Notes under the pieces: generated by a model | Database searches by the model: none | What the model was told of the DNA's origin: nothing | The model's input: only the letters and a program-made list of their open reading frames with translations | Shown: positions 1 through 8,239 of the stretch, in pieces | Position numbering within the stretch: position 1 is the stretch's first letter | How the letters are laid out: each line of letters opens with the position of its first letter | Position numbers and translations under genes: made by a program | DNA from: DATMER01 sp963741305 | GTDB lineage: Bacteria; Acidobacteriota; Thermoanaerobaculia; Multivoradales; UBA5704 | Length of the DNA: 64,000 nucleotides | Direction: 5' to 3' | Assembly: GCA_963741305.1 (NCBI GenBank) | Contig: CAVUHL010000003.1 | Location: 3,844,001 to 3,908,000 of the forward strand

Positions 1-43
1 GCACGAGCCCTGGGCGGCGGATCACGGGCTCTACGAGGCGTGA
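1..43 (+). CDS. C-terminal end of an unidentified gene (partial)
   Basis: Reading frame 2 gives thirteen residues (HEPWAADHGLYEA) followed by TGA at 41-43. The stop sits just before a large inverted repeat, as expected for a gene that converges on the ketoreductase gene to the right. Too little is present to assign a family. The other two plus frames are also open across this short stretch, so the call rests mainly on context. Confidence 0.3.
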   Translation, partial: HEPWAADHGLYEA

Positions 44-259
44 AGCCCTCACCCCCGGCCCCTCTCCCGGCCGCACACCCGGACCCCCGGGAGAGGGGAG
101 GGCGCAAGATCCACCTTCGTCTCCACACCTGCTTGTACGAAAAAAAAGCCTGGCGCCCTTTCGGCGGAGCCAAGGATGGAGATGTCGCCGGGGCAGTCAC
201 TCCCCCCTCTCCCGGGGGTCCGGGTGTGCGGCCGGGAGAGGGGTCGGGGGTGAGGGCTT
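43..259. repeat. Large inverted repeat, 56-bp arms, between convergent genes
   Basis: The arm at 43-98 and the arm at 204-259 are reverse complements over 56 bases with one mismatch, separated by 105 bases. Each arm also contains an internal palindrome: CCCCTCTCCCGG near its start answers CCGGGAGAGGGG near its end. A related, more diverged element lies at 43903-43980, so this looks like a dispersed intergenic palindromic element. Its place between gene ends suggests a transcription stop or mRNA 3' stabiliser, but there is no clear T-tract. No protein-coding content is supported inside it. Confidence 0.85.
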
Positions 260-286
260 TCCCGGAGCATCACCTTGCCCAGCACC

Positions 287-1027
287 TCATGCCGAAGCGC
301 CGGCATCGACGACAAGGGTCTGGCCGGTGATGGCGGAAGCGCCGTCGGAAAGCAGGAAGAGGACGGCGCCCGCCACGCCCGCGGCGCTGACGCCGCCGGG
401 CAGGCATTCGCCGGCCCGCAGCATCCGGACCGCCGCTTCAGGGAGCCCGGCCGTGAGGTCGGTGGGCACGAACCCCGGCACCACCGCGTTGACCCTCACC
501 CCCCGCTTCCCCACCTCGCGCGCCAGCGACCGGGTGAGGCCCAGGATGCCCGCCTTGGACGCGGCATAGGCCGCCTGCCCCGCCACGCCATGCAGCGCGG
601 AGAGGGACGAGACGTTCACGATCGCACCCCGGCGGCGCACCATCATCCCCCGCAGCACCGCGCGGCAGCAGCGGAACAGGCCGCCGAGGTTGACGTCGAG
701 CACCGCATCCCAGTCCTCATCCGAAGTCAGGGCCAGCAGCGACTCCCGCCGGACGCCCGCGTTGTTGACCAGGCCCTCGACCGGCCCCAGGGCCTCCTCC
801 ACCTCGGAGAGCAGGTCGTCCGGCCGCGAGCGGTCGCGCAGGTCGAGCTGGAAGGCGCGGGCGCGTCCGCCGGAGGCCTCCTCGATCGCGCGGGCCTCCT
901 CCTCGGAGGAGCTCCAGGTGAAAGCCACGGGGTTGGACGCCCCGGGGTTGGAGGACTGAACCATGAGGGCCTCGACCACGGCCTTGCCGATCCCGCGGCT
1001 GCCGCCGGTTACGAGGACCGTGCCCAT
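287..1027 (-). CDS. SDR-family 3-oxoacyl-ACP reductase-like ketoreductase
   Basis: A 246-residue short-chain dehydrogenase/reductase. The N-terminal TGGSRGIG nucleotide loop (residues 7-14), NNAG (88-91), the catalytic serine region NVSS (138-141) and YAASK (Tyr154, Lys158) are all present, followed by the usual PGFVPTDL segment. Known role of the family: NADPH-dependent reduction of beta-ketoacyl thioesters. The ATG at 1027 lies inside the end of the glycosyltransferase gene (19-nt overlap), so it is probably translationally coupled as the last gene of the leftward ACP-KS-KS-GT2-KR operon. This context makes an acyl-ACP ketoreductase (as in aryl-polyene ApeQ or FabG) more likely than a general sugar or alcohol dehydrogenase. 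The exact substrate is inferred, not seen. Confidence 0.88.
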   Translation of the reverse strand: MGTVLVTGGSRGIGKAVVEALMVQSSNPGASNPVAFTWSSSEEEARAIEEASGGRARAFQLDLRDRSRPDDLLSEVEEALGPVEGLVNNAGVRRESLLALTSDEDWDAVLDVNLGGLFRCCRAVLRGMMVRRRGAIVNVSSLSALHGVAGQAAYAASKAGILGLTRSLAREVGKRGVRVNAVVPGFVPTDLTAGLPEAAVRMLRAGECLPGGVSAAGVAGAVLFLLSDGASAITGQTLVVDAGASA

Positions 1028-1695
1028 TTGAGCATCTCCAGCCGGGCGCGGGTCACGGCACCGGCGATCCGGAAGCTGTCCATCAGCGGCCGGTAGTGGC
1101 TGGTGGTGCGGCCGTCGGCAAAGCCGAGCCGGACCGGCACCGTGACCACCTTGAAGCCGCGGCGGGCCGCCCGCACCACGACCGCGCTCTCGGCCTCGAA
1201 GCGCGCCTCGGGGAAGCCGACCGTGTCGATCAGCTCCCGCGAGTAGATGCGGAAGCCGGTCTGGATGTCGGTCAGGCGCTGCCCCGCGGCGAGCGAGATC
1301 GCCTTGGAGGAGAGGCTGTTGCTGAGCCGGCGCACCGTGCTCATCTCGCCGAAGAGATGGTCGCGGATGCCCAGCACCAGGTCGCCCTCGACGCTGATGG
1401 CGAGGAGCTTGGGGATCTCCTCGGGCAGGTGCTGGCCGTCGGCGTCCAGGGTGAGCACGGCATCGAAGCCGCGGCCGAAAAGGTCGCGGAAGGCATTCGA
1501 GAGAGCCGCGCCCTTGCCCAGGTTGCAGGAGTGGGAGACCACCCGGGCGCCGGCCTTGCGGGCCTCCTCGGCCGTGGCATCGGTCGAGCCGTCGTCCACG
1601 ACCAGGACCTCCGCCACGTGCTCCAGCGTGCCCCGTACCACGGCCCCCACGGATGGGGCCGCCTGGTAGGCTGGGATCACCGCCGCTATCGTCAT
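1009..1695 (-). CDS. Family 2 glycosyltransferase
   Basis: A 228-residue GT-A fold glycosyltransferase. The start IAAVIPAYQ, VVDDGSTD (Asp34-Asp35) and the metal-binding LDADGQ motif (D84-A-D86) are those of GT2 / dolichol-phosphate-mannose-synthase-like enzymes. The conserved TDIQTGFRIYSRE segment follows. No transmembrane segment is evident, so it is probably a peripheral cytoplasmic enzyme using a nucleotide sugar. The ATG at 1695 overlaps the stop of the ketosynthase-like gene by 4 bases. GT2 proteins commonly sit in aryl-polyene and flexirubin-type clusters, where they are thought to modify the lipid anchor. That role here is inferred. Confidence 0.9.
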   Translation of the reverse strand: MTIAAVIPAYQAAPSVGAVVRGTLEHVAEVLVVDDGSTDATAEEARKAGARVVSHSCNLGKGAALSNAFRDLFGRGFDAVLTLDADGQHLPEEIPKLLAISVEGDLVLGIRDHLFGEMSTVRRLSNSLSSKAISLAAGQRLTDIQTGFRIYSRELIDTVGFPEARFEAESAVVVRAARRGFKVVTVPVRLGFADGRTTSHYRPLMDSFRIAGAVTRARLEMLKWARSS

Positions 1696-2903
1696 GGTGC
1701 CTCGAGGACCAGCCAGGACGCGGCACCGCCGGCCGCGACGCTGGTGACGAGGACGGTGGAAGGAGGCGGCAGGGGCGAGCCGTCGTGCGGCACGATGCCC
1801 AGCTCGGGGTCGGCCTCTTCGAATCCGAAGGTGGGGCCGAACGGCGCTCCGGCGGCGGCGAGCACCGCGGCGGCCAGGAACCCGCCGCCGTACTCGCCCG
1901 TCACCGACTTGGGCGCGAGCACCGGCGGCAGAGGCCTGTCCCCCCAGGCTTCCTTGAGGAGGAGAGCCTCCAACTTGTCGCCTGAGCGCGAGCCCGAGGC
2001 TCCGGTCACGATCCGGTCGATCCTCTCCAGGGGGATTCCGGCGCGCTCCAGGGTCCGGCGCAGGGAGCGGGCCAGGCTGGCGTACCCCGTCCCCCAACCC
2101 ACGACCGGAGCGGTGGGATCGAAGCCGCTCCCCCAGGCCGCGACCCGGGCGAGGGGCGAAGCTCCTCGCCGAGCCTCGAGCAGCAGCATGGTCGCCCCAT
2201 TGGAGGCGAGGTAGCCGGAGCGGCGGCGGTCCAGCGGGCGGGCGATCTCCGTTCCGTCCGGGCCGCTGTTGCGCGCCAGGGCGCCGAAGCGGTCGAGAAG
2301 GGAGTGCAGGAGCGGCGTCATTTCGTCCAGGCCTCCGGCGAGGGCGCGCGGCACCCGGCCGGCAGCCACATCGGCGGCGGCCTGCCCGACGGCCAGGAGC
2401 GCTCCGGCCTCCCGCTGGCAGATCGTGACGCTCGGCCCGCGGGCGCGGCAGGCGATGGCGATCTGGGCGGCGGGCGCGTTGGCCACACTCTCCATGAAGA
2501 GCATCGGGGAGGCCGAATCCGGCCCCTCCAGGAGGATCTGCTTGAGCAACCCCTCGGAGTAGGAGGCCGGGCCGAAGGCGGTGGAGACCACGACGCCGGT
2601 GGCCTCGTCCGGCAGCAGCCCCTCTGCGAAGCCGGCGCCGCGGATCGCCATGCGGGCGGCGGCCACCGCGAACCGCGAGGGCGGGCTCATCCGCCGTGCC
2701 TCCCCCGGCGGGACCCACTCGCGCAGCAGCGCGGGATCGACGAGCCAGGCCCTCCGCGGCGCCTGGGCGAGGTGGTAGCCGTCCGAGCGGTCGATCTCGG
2801 AAAGCGCGGGAGGCTCGGACGAGGCGAGCGCCCGGCGGAGGCTCTCCGCCCCGGAGCCGTAGGCGCCGACCGTGCCGAGGCCGGTGATGAAGATGCCGGT
2901 CAA
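1692..2903 (-). CDS. Degenerate ketosynthase (chain-length-factor-like)
   Basis: A 403-residue thiolase-fold protein similar in length to FabF. It begins ITGLGTVGAYG and keeps the ketosynthase framework, but the catalytic residues are gone. Where the partner has SSACSSG, this protein reads CQREAG (Gln163-Arg164-Glu165). There is no HGTGT motif, and the second histidine motif (GHLLG in the partner) is replaced by TGEYGGG. This pattern is that of a chain-length factor or KS-beta subunit that pairs with an active ketosynthase. The start is a TTG whose last two bases are shared with the TGA of the upstream ketosynthase gene (TTGA), which favours coupled translation and a KS/CLF heterodimer. A dead paralogue with another role is possible. 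Confidence 0.8.
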   Translation of the reverse strand: MTGIFITGLGTVGAYGSGAESLRRALASSEPPALSEIDRSDGYHLAQAPRRAWLVDPALLREWVPPGEARRMSPPSRFAVAAARMAIRGAGFAEGLLPDEATGVVVSTAFGPASYSEGLLKQILLEGPDSASPMLFMESVANAPAAQIAIACRARGPSVTICQREAGALLAVGQAAADVAAGRVPRALAGGLDEMTPLLHSLLDRFGALARNSGPDGTEIARPLDRRRSGYLASNGATMLLLEARRGASPLARVAAWGSGFDPTAPVVGWGTGYASLARSLRRTLERAGIPLERIDRIVTGASGSRSGDKLEALLLKEAWGDRPLPPVLAPKSVTGEYGGGFLAAAVLAAAGAPFGPTFGFEEADPELGIVPHDGSPLPPPSTVLVTSVAAGGAASWLVLEAP

Positions 2904-4174
2904 GCGTTCGTCCAGCGCGAGAAGACGAGGGCGGCGTTCGAGCCGCCAAACGCGAGGCTGGTGGAGACCGCGGCCCGCACGCCGGGCAACGGCAGCGGCC
3001 GGTCCAGCACCAGCGAGACCGGCAGATCGGGATCGACGGCAGTTCCCTCCTCGGAGGTGGGCCCGGAACAGGTGGGGACCGGGTGCAGCTCCTCGTGGAG
3101 CAGGCAGAGGACAGTCGCCACCGCTTCGATCGAGCCCGAGGAGCCCAGCAGGTGCCCCAGCAACGCCTTGGTGGCGGTCAGCGGGATCTCGCCCGCGCGC
3201 TCGCCGAAGACCCGCTGCAAAGCCTGCCATTCCGCCGCGTCGTTGAGGGGGGTGCCGGTGCCGTGGGCATTGACGAACCCCACCTCCCCGGCCGCCATTC
3301 CGGCGTCGCGCAGGGCGGCCTCCATGGCCGCGGCGGCCCCGGCTCCGCTCGGGTCGGGCGCGGTCATGTGGTGGGCGTCGCAGGCCGAGCCCGCGCCGGA
3401 AAACTCCGCCAGCGGCTCCGCTCCCCGGGCGAGCACCTGCTCCAGGGGCTCCAGGATCAGCACGGCCGAGCCCTCGCCGAAGGACATCCCCTCGCGGCCG
3501 GCGCGGAACGGCCGGCAGGGGCCCTCGTCCACGGAGCGCAGGGCGTTGAAGCCGGCGTAGGTGAGCTGGCAGAGGGAGTCCGAGCCGCCTGCGACTGCCA
3601 CGTCCACCTCGCCCGAGCGGACCGCATCCAGGGCGGCTCCCAGGGCGAGGGCGCCCGACGAGCAGGCGGATGAGACCGTCCGCACCGGGCCGCTGGCGCC
3701 GAACCAGCGCGCGACCGCGTCGCCCGGCGCGTTGACCTGCTGCGCGGCGAGGTCGCGCATCCTGGCGGACCGCCACCGGCCGCGCAGGAACTCGTTGAAG
3801 AAGCGCTCGCTCTCGAACATCCCGCCCGTGCTGCTGCCGAAGAACACGCCAGCCTCCAGCCCCTCCAACGAAGAAGCGAGGCCTGCCATGGAGAGGGCCT
3901 CGGCCGAGGCGAAGACGGCAAAGCGGTCGGCGAGGCTGAGGAGGCGCTGCCAGCGTGGATCGTTCGTGAGAGCGCCGGCATCGGTATCGCCAACGTCGGC
4001 GGCCTCAGCGGCCAGATGGGTGCGGTGGGCCGAATGGTCGAAGCGCTCGAAGGGACGGATGGCGGTGCGGCCGGCGCGCAGGCCTTCCCAGAGGGGGCCG
4101 ATCCCCCAACCCAGACCGCTGACGGCGCCGACGCCGCTCACGGCGACGCGCCGGCTCACAGCCTTATGACTCAT
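2900..4174 (-). CDS. Beta-ketoacyl-ACP synthase (FabF-type, catalytic)
   Basis: A 424-residue KAS II type condensing enzyme. Visible catalytic residues are Cys171 in SSACSSG, His304 in HGTGTP, Lys336 and His341 in TKALLGHLLG. It would catalyse decarboxylative condensation of malonyl-ACP with an acyl-ACP in the cytoplasm. The ATG at 4174 (MSHKAVSRRV) is chosen because the next residues align with the usual VAVSGVGAVSG opening. A longer open frame upstream would run into the ACP gene. It lies 19 bases after the ACP stop and overlaps the degenerate ketosynthase, which makes an ACP-KS-KSbeta block typical of type II polyketide or aryl-polyene assembly. Confidence 0.92.
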   Translation of the reverse strand: MSHKAVSRRVAVSGVGAVSGLGWGIGPLWEGLRAGRTAIRPFERFDHSAHRTHLAAEAADVGDTDAGALTNDPRWQRLLSLADRFAVFASAEALSMAGLASSLEGLEAGVFFGSSTGGMFESERFFNEFLRGRWRSARMRDLAAQQVNAPGDAVARWFGASGPVRTVSSACSSGALALGAALDAVRSGEVDVAVAGGSDSLCQLTYAGFNALRSVDEGPCRPFRAGREGMSFGEGSAVLILEPLEQVLARGAEPLAEFSGAGSACDAHHMTAPDPSGAGAAAAMEAALRDAGMAAGEVGFVNAHGTGTPLNDAAEWQALQRVFGERAGEIPLTATKALLGHLLGSSGSIEAVATVLCLLHEELHPVPTCSGPTSEEGTAVDPDLPVSLVLDRPLPLPGVRAAVSTSLAFGGSNAALVFSRWTNA

Positions 4175-4193
4175 TTCTGTAGGTTGGCCGCGG

Positions 4194-4454
4194 CTAGGTC
4201 CGCGCCTCGATGAACTCCGCAAGGCTCGAGACCGAGGAGAAGACCTCGCGCCCGAGCTCCTGGCTCTTGATCTTGATCCCGAACTCCTTTTCGAGGGCCA
4301 CGACCAATTCGAGGGCGTCGACGGAATCGAGCCCGAGGCCCTCGCCAAAAAGGGGGGCCTCGTCCTCGATCATCTCGGGCTTCATCCCCTCGAGGTGAAG
4401 GCTCTCGACGATCAGGCGCTTGATCCTGTTCGGGACCGCGGGTGCTTCCGACAT
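4194..4454 (-). CDS. Acyl carrier protein
   Basis: An 86-residue acidic protein with the phosphopantetheine attachment motif GLDSVDALELV (Ser44) and the four-helix ACP pattern. It carries the growing acyl chain on a 4'-phosphopantetheine arm. It is the first gene of the leftward operon and starts 106 bases from the divergently transcribed AMP-ligase. It is distinct from a housekeeping AcpP in its neighbours and in the C-terminal extension. An AGAGAA stretch a few bases before the ATG is a weak ribosome site. Confidence 0.92.
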   Translation of the reverse strand: MSEAPAVPNRIKRLIVESLHLEGMKPEMIEDEAPLFGEGLGLDSVDALELVVALEKEFGIKIKSQELGREVFSSVSSLAEFIEART

Positions 4455-4560
4455 ATGTTTTATCTTCTCTTTCGGCCCTCTGACTGCCGGGCCGGCAATG
4501 CTAGCGTATCATCCCCCTCCGCCTCAACATACGGCGGCTCGGGCCGATTCCAGTGCAAGC

Positions 4561-5943
4561 ATGACGCGAGACCCCATCCTCAGCTCTTTCGAAAGCCTCG
4601 TCCGGCGCAATCCCCTCGCGCCCCTGGTGGCCTCCCCCGAGCGCCGCGCCACGGTCGGGGACGTGGACGCCCTGGCCCGGGCCGCGGGTTCGGTGCTCGG
4701 GGACCTCCCTCCCGGCGCGGCCGTGGGCCTGGCGGCGCCGAACGGGCCGGGGATGCTCGCCTCCCTCCTCGCCCTGCGCCGCGCCGGCCTCGCGGCTCTC
4801 CTCCTCGATTCCCAGACGCCGGAGACCGAGGCGCTGCGGACCGTGAAGGCCCTGGGGGCCTCAGCCCTGCTCCGCTGCCGCTCCGGCTGGCCCCGGGGCC
4901 CGGAGGACTGGAGCCTGATCCCCACCGGCATCGAAGGAAGCAATCTTCCCGGGATCGCCGTGGTCAAGCTGACCTCGGGCTCGACCGGCGCCCCACGGGG
5001 GATCGCCACTCCGGCCGAGGCCCTGGTGGCAGACGATGCCGCCCTGGCCGTGACCATGAGGATCAGGGAGGACGACCGCCTCCTCGCCACGATCCCCATG
5101 TCCCACTCCTACGGCCTGTCGAGCCTCGCGATGCCCGCCCTGATGCGCGGAAACCTGCTGATCCTGCCGGACGAGGCGCGCGTCTTCGACCCTCTGGTGG
5201 CCGCGGAGCAGACCGGCGCCACCGTCTTCCCCACCGTGCCTGCCGTGCTCGACGCGCTTCTGCGGCTCGCCGATCCTCCCCCCTGGCCCGCGGCGCTCCG
5301 GCTGGTGCTGACGGCGGGTGCGCCGCTCTCCCCGGTCACCGCCAGCCGCTTCCGGGAGGCGTTCGGCCTGCCGGTCCACGTGTTCTACGGCGCCAGCGAG
5401 TGCGGCGGGATCTGCTACGACCGCGAGGGCACGGCCGGCGAGAGGGGAACGGTCGGCACCCCGGTCGAGGGGGTGCGCGTCATCCTGGAAGAGGGTGGCG
5501 TCATCACCGTCCAATCTCCCGCGGTGGCCAGCGGCTACATCCCGGAGGGAGACGGCAGGCTCGGGGACGGCCGTTTCGTGGGCGGGGACTTCGCGGAGTG
5601 GCGGGACGGCGAGCTGGCCCTGCGCGGCCGGGTGGACGACCTGGTCAACATCAAGGGCAAGAAGGTCAACCCGCGGGAAGTCGAGGCGGTGCTCGCGCAG
5701 CTCCCCGGCGTGCGGGAAGTTGCGGTGCTCGGCGTGTGCCTGCCCGACCGCTCGGGCGAAGTGCTGCGGGCCGTGGTCGCCGCCGACAACCTCACGGCGG
5801 AGGAAGTGGTGGCCTGGTGCCGGCCGCGGCTGTCGCCCCACAAGGTGCCGCGCAGCGTGGTGCTGGTGACGGAGCTCCCCCGCACCTCGCGCGGCAAGCT
5901 GGACCGGGGCTCGCTGATGGCGGTCCGGGGGGCAGAGGGGTGA
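4561..5943 (+). CDS. AMP-forming acyl/aryl ligase (ANL superfamily)
   Basis: A 460-residue adenylate-forming enzyme. The P-loop LTSGSTGAPRG is at residues 137-147, FYGASE at 275-280, the GRVDDLVNIKGKKVNP hinge (A8) follows, and the catalytic C-terminal lysine is K446 in SRGKLDR. It would activate a carboxylic acid as its adenylate and transfer it to CoA or, given the context, to the neighbouring ACP. ATG 4561 is preferred over an upstream in-frame start at 4420, which would overlap the divergent ACP gene. At 460 residues it is slightly short for the family. An aryl-polyene-type aromatic starter ligase and a long-chain acyl-ACP ligase are both possible. Confidence 0.88.
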   Translation: MTRDPILSSFESLVRRNPLAPLVASPERRATVGDVDALARAAGSVLGDLPPGAAVGLAAPNGPGMLASLLALRRAGLAALLLDSQTPETEALRTVKALGASALLRCRSGWPRGPEDWSLIPTGIEGSNLPGIAVVKLTSGSTGAPRGIATPAEALVADDAALAVTMRIREDDRLLATIPMSHSYGLSSLAMPALMRGNLLILPDEARVFDPLVAAEQTGATVFPTVPAVLDALLRLADPPPWPAALRLVLTAGAPLSPVTASRFREAFGLPVHVFYGASECGGICYDREGTAGERGTVGTPVEGVRVILEEGGVITVQSPAVASGYIPEGDGRLGDGRFVGGDFAEWRDGELALRGRVDDLVNIKGKKVNPREVEAVLAQLPGVREVAVLGVCLPDRSGEVLRAVVAADNLTAEEVVAWCRPRLSPHKVPRSVVLVTELPRTSRGKLDRGSLMAVRGAEG

Positions 5944-8159
5944 GCCGATACCGGCCGACGCCATTCCTGGCCGGCGCCGCCGCCTTCCATGCCGCGGGAG
6001 CAGTCGCGCTCGCGGTGGCTCCCCGTCACTGGCCGGCGATCGCGGGGACCCTCTTCGCCAGCCACGTGGTGCTCGCCGGGGTCAGCCTCTGGCCGCAGAG
6101 CCGCCTCTTCGGCCCGAACCGGAGCCGGCTGTCCGAGGACGCGGCCCGCCGCGGGGAGGTGGCCCTCACCTTCGACGACGGCCCGGACCCCGAGGTCACC
6201 CCGCGGGTGCTCGACCTCCTGGACGCCGCCGGGGCCCGCGCCTCCTTCTTCTGCATCGGCCGGAGGGTGGAGGCACGCCCGGACCTCGCGGCCGAGATCG
6301 TCCGCCGGGGCCACCGGATCGAGAACCACACCTGGTCCCATCCCCATACCTTCGCCTGGTACCTGTCGCCAGCCCAGAGGCGGGAGATCCTCCGCGCCCA
6401 GGAGGCGATCGAGCGGGCGGCCGGCCGTGCCCCGAGCCTGTTCCGCCCGCCGGCCGGCTTCCGCAACCCACTCACCGAGCGGGAGCTCTTCCGCGCCGGC
6501 CTGACCCTGGCCTCGTGGACCCGGCGCGGCTATGACACTGTTGCGCGCGAGCCCGGGGAGATCCTCCGCCGCCTTCTCAAGGGGCTGTCCGCGGGAGACG
6601 TCCTGCTCCTCCACGACGGCTCGGCGGTGACCGGCAGGGGGAACCCGGTGGTGCTGGAGGTGCTCCCCCGCCTGCTCGAGGAATTGGCAGCCCGGGGCTT
6701 GAGCGCGGTGCCCATGGACGGCGGCGGTAGCACAACGGGGCCGAGCGGCAACACGACGGGCTCCGGCGGTAGCAGTACGGGCTCGGGCAGCAACACAACG
6801 GGCTCCAGCGGTAGCACAACGGGCTCCGGCGGCAGCGGCTCGGGGCCGGGCGGCAGCGGCTCGGGGTCGGGCGCCAGCGGCTCGGGGTCAATCTCCAGCG
6901 CAACGGAGCCGGGCGGCAGCGGCCCGAGGCCGAGCGGTAGCACAACGGGCTCGGGCAGTAGCACTACGGGCGTGAGCGGTAGCAATACGGCCCCGGGTAG
7001 TAGCACAACGGGCTCGGGCGGCAGCGGCGGGAGCCCCCGCGCACCCGGCCGGCGCCTGCGCGAGCTGCTCTATCGCCTGCGCACCGAGGGAGATACCCCG
7101 GGGCGCCAGGCCGGGGCCGTCGCGCTGGGCGTGCTCGTCGGCTGCTCGCCGTTCTACGGCCTCCACCTGGCCCTCTGCGTGGTCTTCGCCCGCCTGCTGC
7201 GGCTGAACCTCGGCATCACCTACCTGGCCGCGCACATCAGCCTGCCCGGGCTCTGGCCTCTCCTGGTGTTCGGCGAGATCCAGGCCGGCCGCTGGCTGCG
7301 CGGCGGCGGACGGCTGCCGATCCGCCCCTCCGAGCTGCGCCAGCTCGACCCGTGGCAGTTCGGGATGGACCTCCTGGTAGGCAGCGCGGTCGTCGGGGCC
7401 GCTCTGGCGATCCCCCTGGCCCTGCTAACCTGGCGGGCGGCGCAGGCCCGGCGCAAGGCCCCCGCGGTCCACGATCTGATCGAGGAGACCGCGTACCGCT
7501 ACCTGGAAAGCGGCATGTTCCATTGGGAGTTCGCCCGCGGCAAGCTGCGCCACGACCCCGTCTACCTCCAGCTTTTGCAGCGCGGCCTGCTTCCCCCCGA
7601 GGGCCGGCTCCTGGACCTGGGCTGCGGCCGGGGCATCCTGCTGTCGCTGCTGGTCACGGCACGGGAGCGGCTCGCCCGCGGGCTCTACCCGGAGGGCTGG
7701 CCGCCGCCGTCCGGCATGGAGCTGACCGGAATCGAGACGAGCCTCGAGGCTGCCACCGCCGCCCGGAATGCCCTTGCCGCCGAGGCGGAGATCCAGGTCG
7801 CCAACCTCATGGATGCCCCGCTCCCCCCCGCCCGTGCCGCGCTGCTCCTCGACGTCCTGCACTACCTGCCGGCCCCGGCCCAGGAAGAGCTGCTCGCCCG
7901 CGTGGCGGCGGCGCTGGAGCCCGGGGGGCTCCTTCTGATCCGCGACGCCGACGCCGACGCCGGCTGGCGGTTCACGGCCACCCGCATCCAGGAGCGCGCC
8001 TGCGCCCTCGCCCGCCGTCACTGGCAGCAGCGGTTCCACTACCGCAGCGCCGCGGAATGGCGGCAGCTCCTGGAGTCCACCGGCTTCCAGGTCGGCGTCG
8101 AGCCCATGGCGGAGGGCACCCCGTACGCCAACGTCCTCCTCGCCGCGAGGCGAAGTTGA
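5940..8159 (+). CDS. Polysaccharide deacetylase - DUF2062 - methyltransferase fusion
   Basis: A 739-residue multidomain protein starting at a GTG that overlaps the ligase stop (GTGA). An N-terminal segment has hydrophobic stretches. The NodB deacetylase domain (about 70-255) has FDDGPD (residues 78-83) and the metal site HTWSH (H130, H134). Residues about 260-366 are an almost pure Ser/Gly/Thr linker. Residues about 367-505 form a DUF2062 domain (GRQAGAVALGVLVGCSPFYG) with several membrane segments. The C-terminal domain (about 515-739) is a Rossmann SAM methyltransferase with LDLGCGRG (Asp559). The deacetylase would act on an N- or O-acetyl group of an envelope glycoconjugate and the methyltransferase on a small or lipid acceptor; targets are unknown. 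Fusing all three in one chain is unusual. Confidence 0.82.
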   Translation: MSRYRPTPFLAGAAAFHAAGAVALAVAPRHWPAIAGTLFASHVVLAGVSLWPQSRLFGPNRSRLSEDAARRGEVALTFDDGPDPEVTPRVLDLLDAAGARASFFCIGRRVEARPDLAAEIVRRGHRIENHTWSHPHTFAWYLSPAQRREILRAQEAIERAAGRAPSLFRPPAGFRNPLTERELFRAGLTLASWTRRGYDTVAREPGEILRRLLKGLSAGDVLLLHDGSAVTGRGNPVVLEVLPRLLEELAARGLSAVPMDGGGSTTGPSGNTTGSGGSSTGSGSNTTGSSGSTTGSGGSGSGPGGSGSGSGASGSGSISSATEPGGSGPRPSGSTTGSGSSTTGVSGSNTAPGSSTTGSGGSGGSPRAPGRRLRELLYRLRTEGDTPGRQAGAVALGVLVGCSPFYGLHLALCVVFARLLRLNLGITYLAAHISLPGLWPLLVFGEIQAGRWLRGGGRLPIRPSELRQLDPWQFGMDLLVGSAVVGAALAIPLALLTWRAAQARRKAPAVHDLIEETAYRYLESGMFHWEFARGKLRHDPVYLQLLQRGLLPPEGRLLDLGCGRGILLSLLVTARERLARGLYPEGWPPPSGMELTGIETSLEAATAARNALAAEAEIQVANLMDAPLPPARAALLLDVLHYLPAPAQEELLARVAAALEPGGLLLIRDADADAGWRFTATRIQERACALARRHWQQRFHYRSAAEWRQLLESTGFQVGVEPMAEGTPYANVLLAARRS
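6718..7035 (+). repeat. Degenerate tandem repeat coding a Ser/Gly/Thr linker
   Basis: About 318 bases made of irregular copies of AGCACAACGGGCTC and GGCGGCAGCGGCTCG type units, in frame. They encode roughly 106 residues of STTG, GSGG and SGSG peptides between the deacetylase and DUF2062 domains. The periodicity is a multiple of three throughout, so the reading frame is kept. The composition suggests a flexible, probably extracytoplasmic or interdomain spacer that may vary in length between strains by slippage. Confidence 0.85.
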
Positions 8160-8239
8160 GGAAGTTGGGGATTGTTGTCAAAAAAAGACCGCCAGCGGCA
8201 ACTTATATAAAGAGGACACCGGAGGGAGGTTGTTTTCTT

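Noticed and set aside
8175..8209. Sigma-70 promoter for the small Cys-rich gene
   Set aside because: TTGTCA and TATATA are separated by 23 bases, too wide for a normal site, so only an AT-rich leader is noted.
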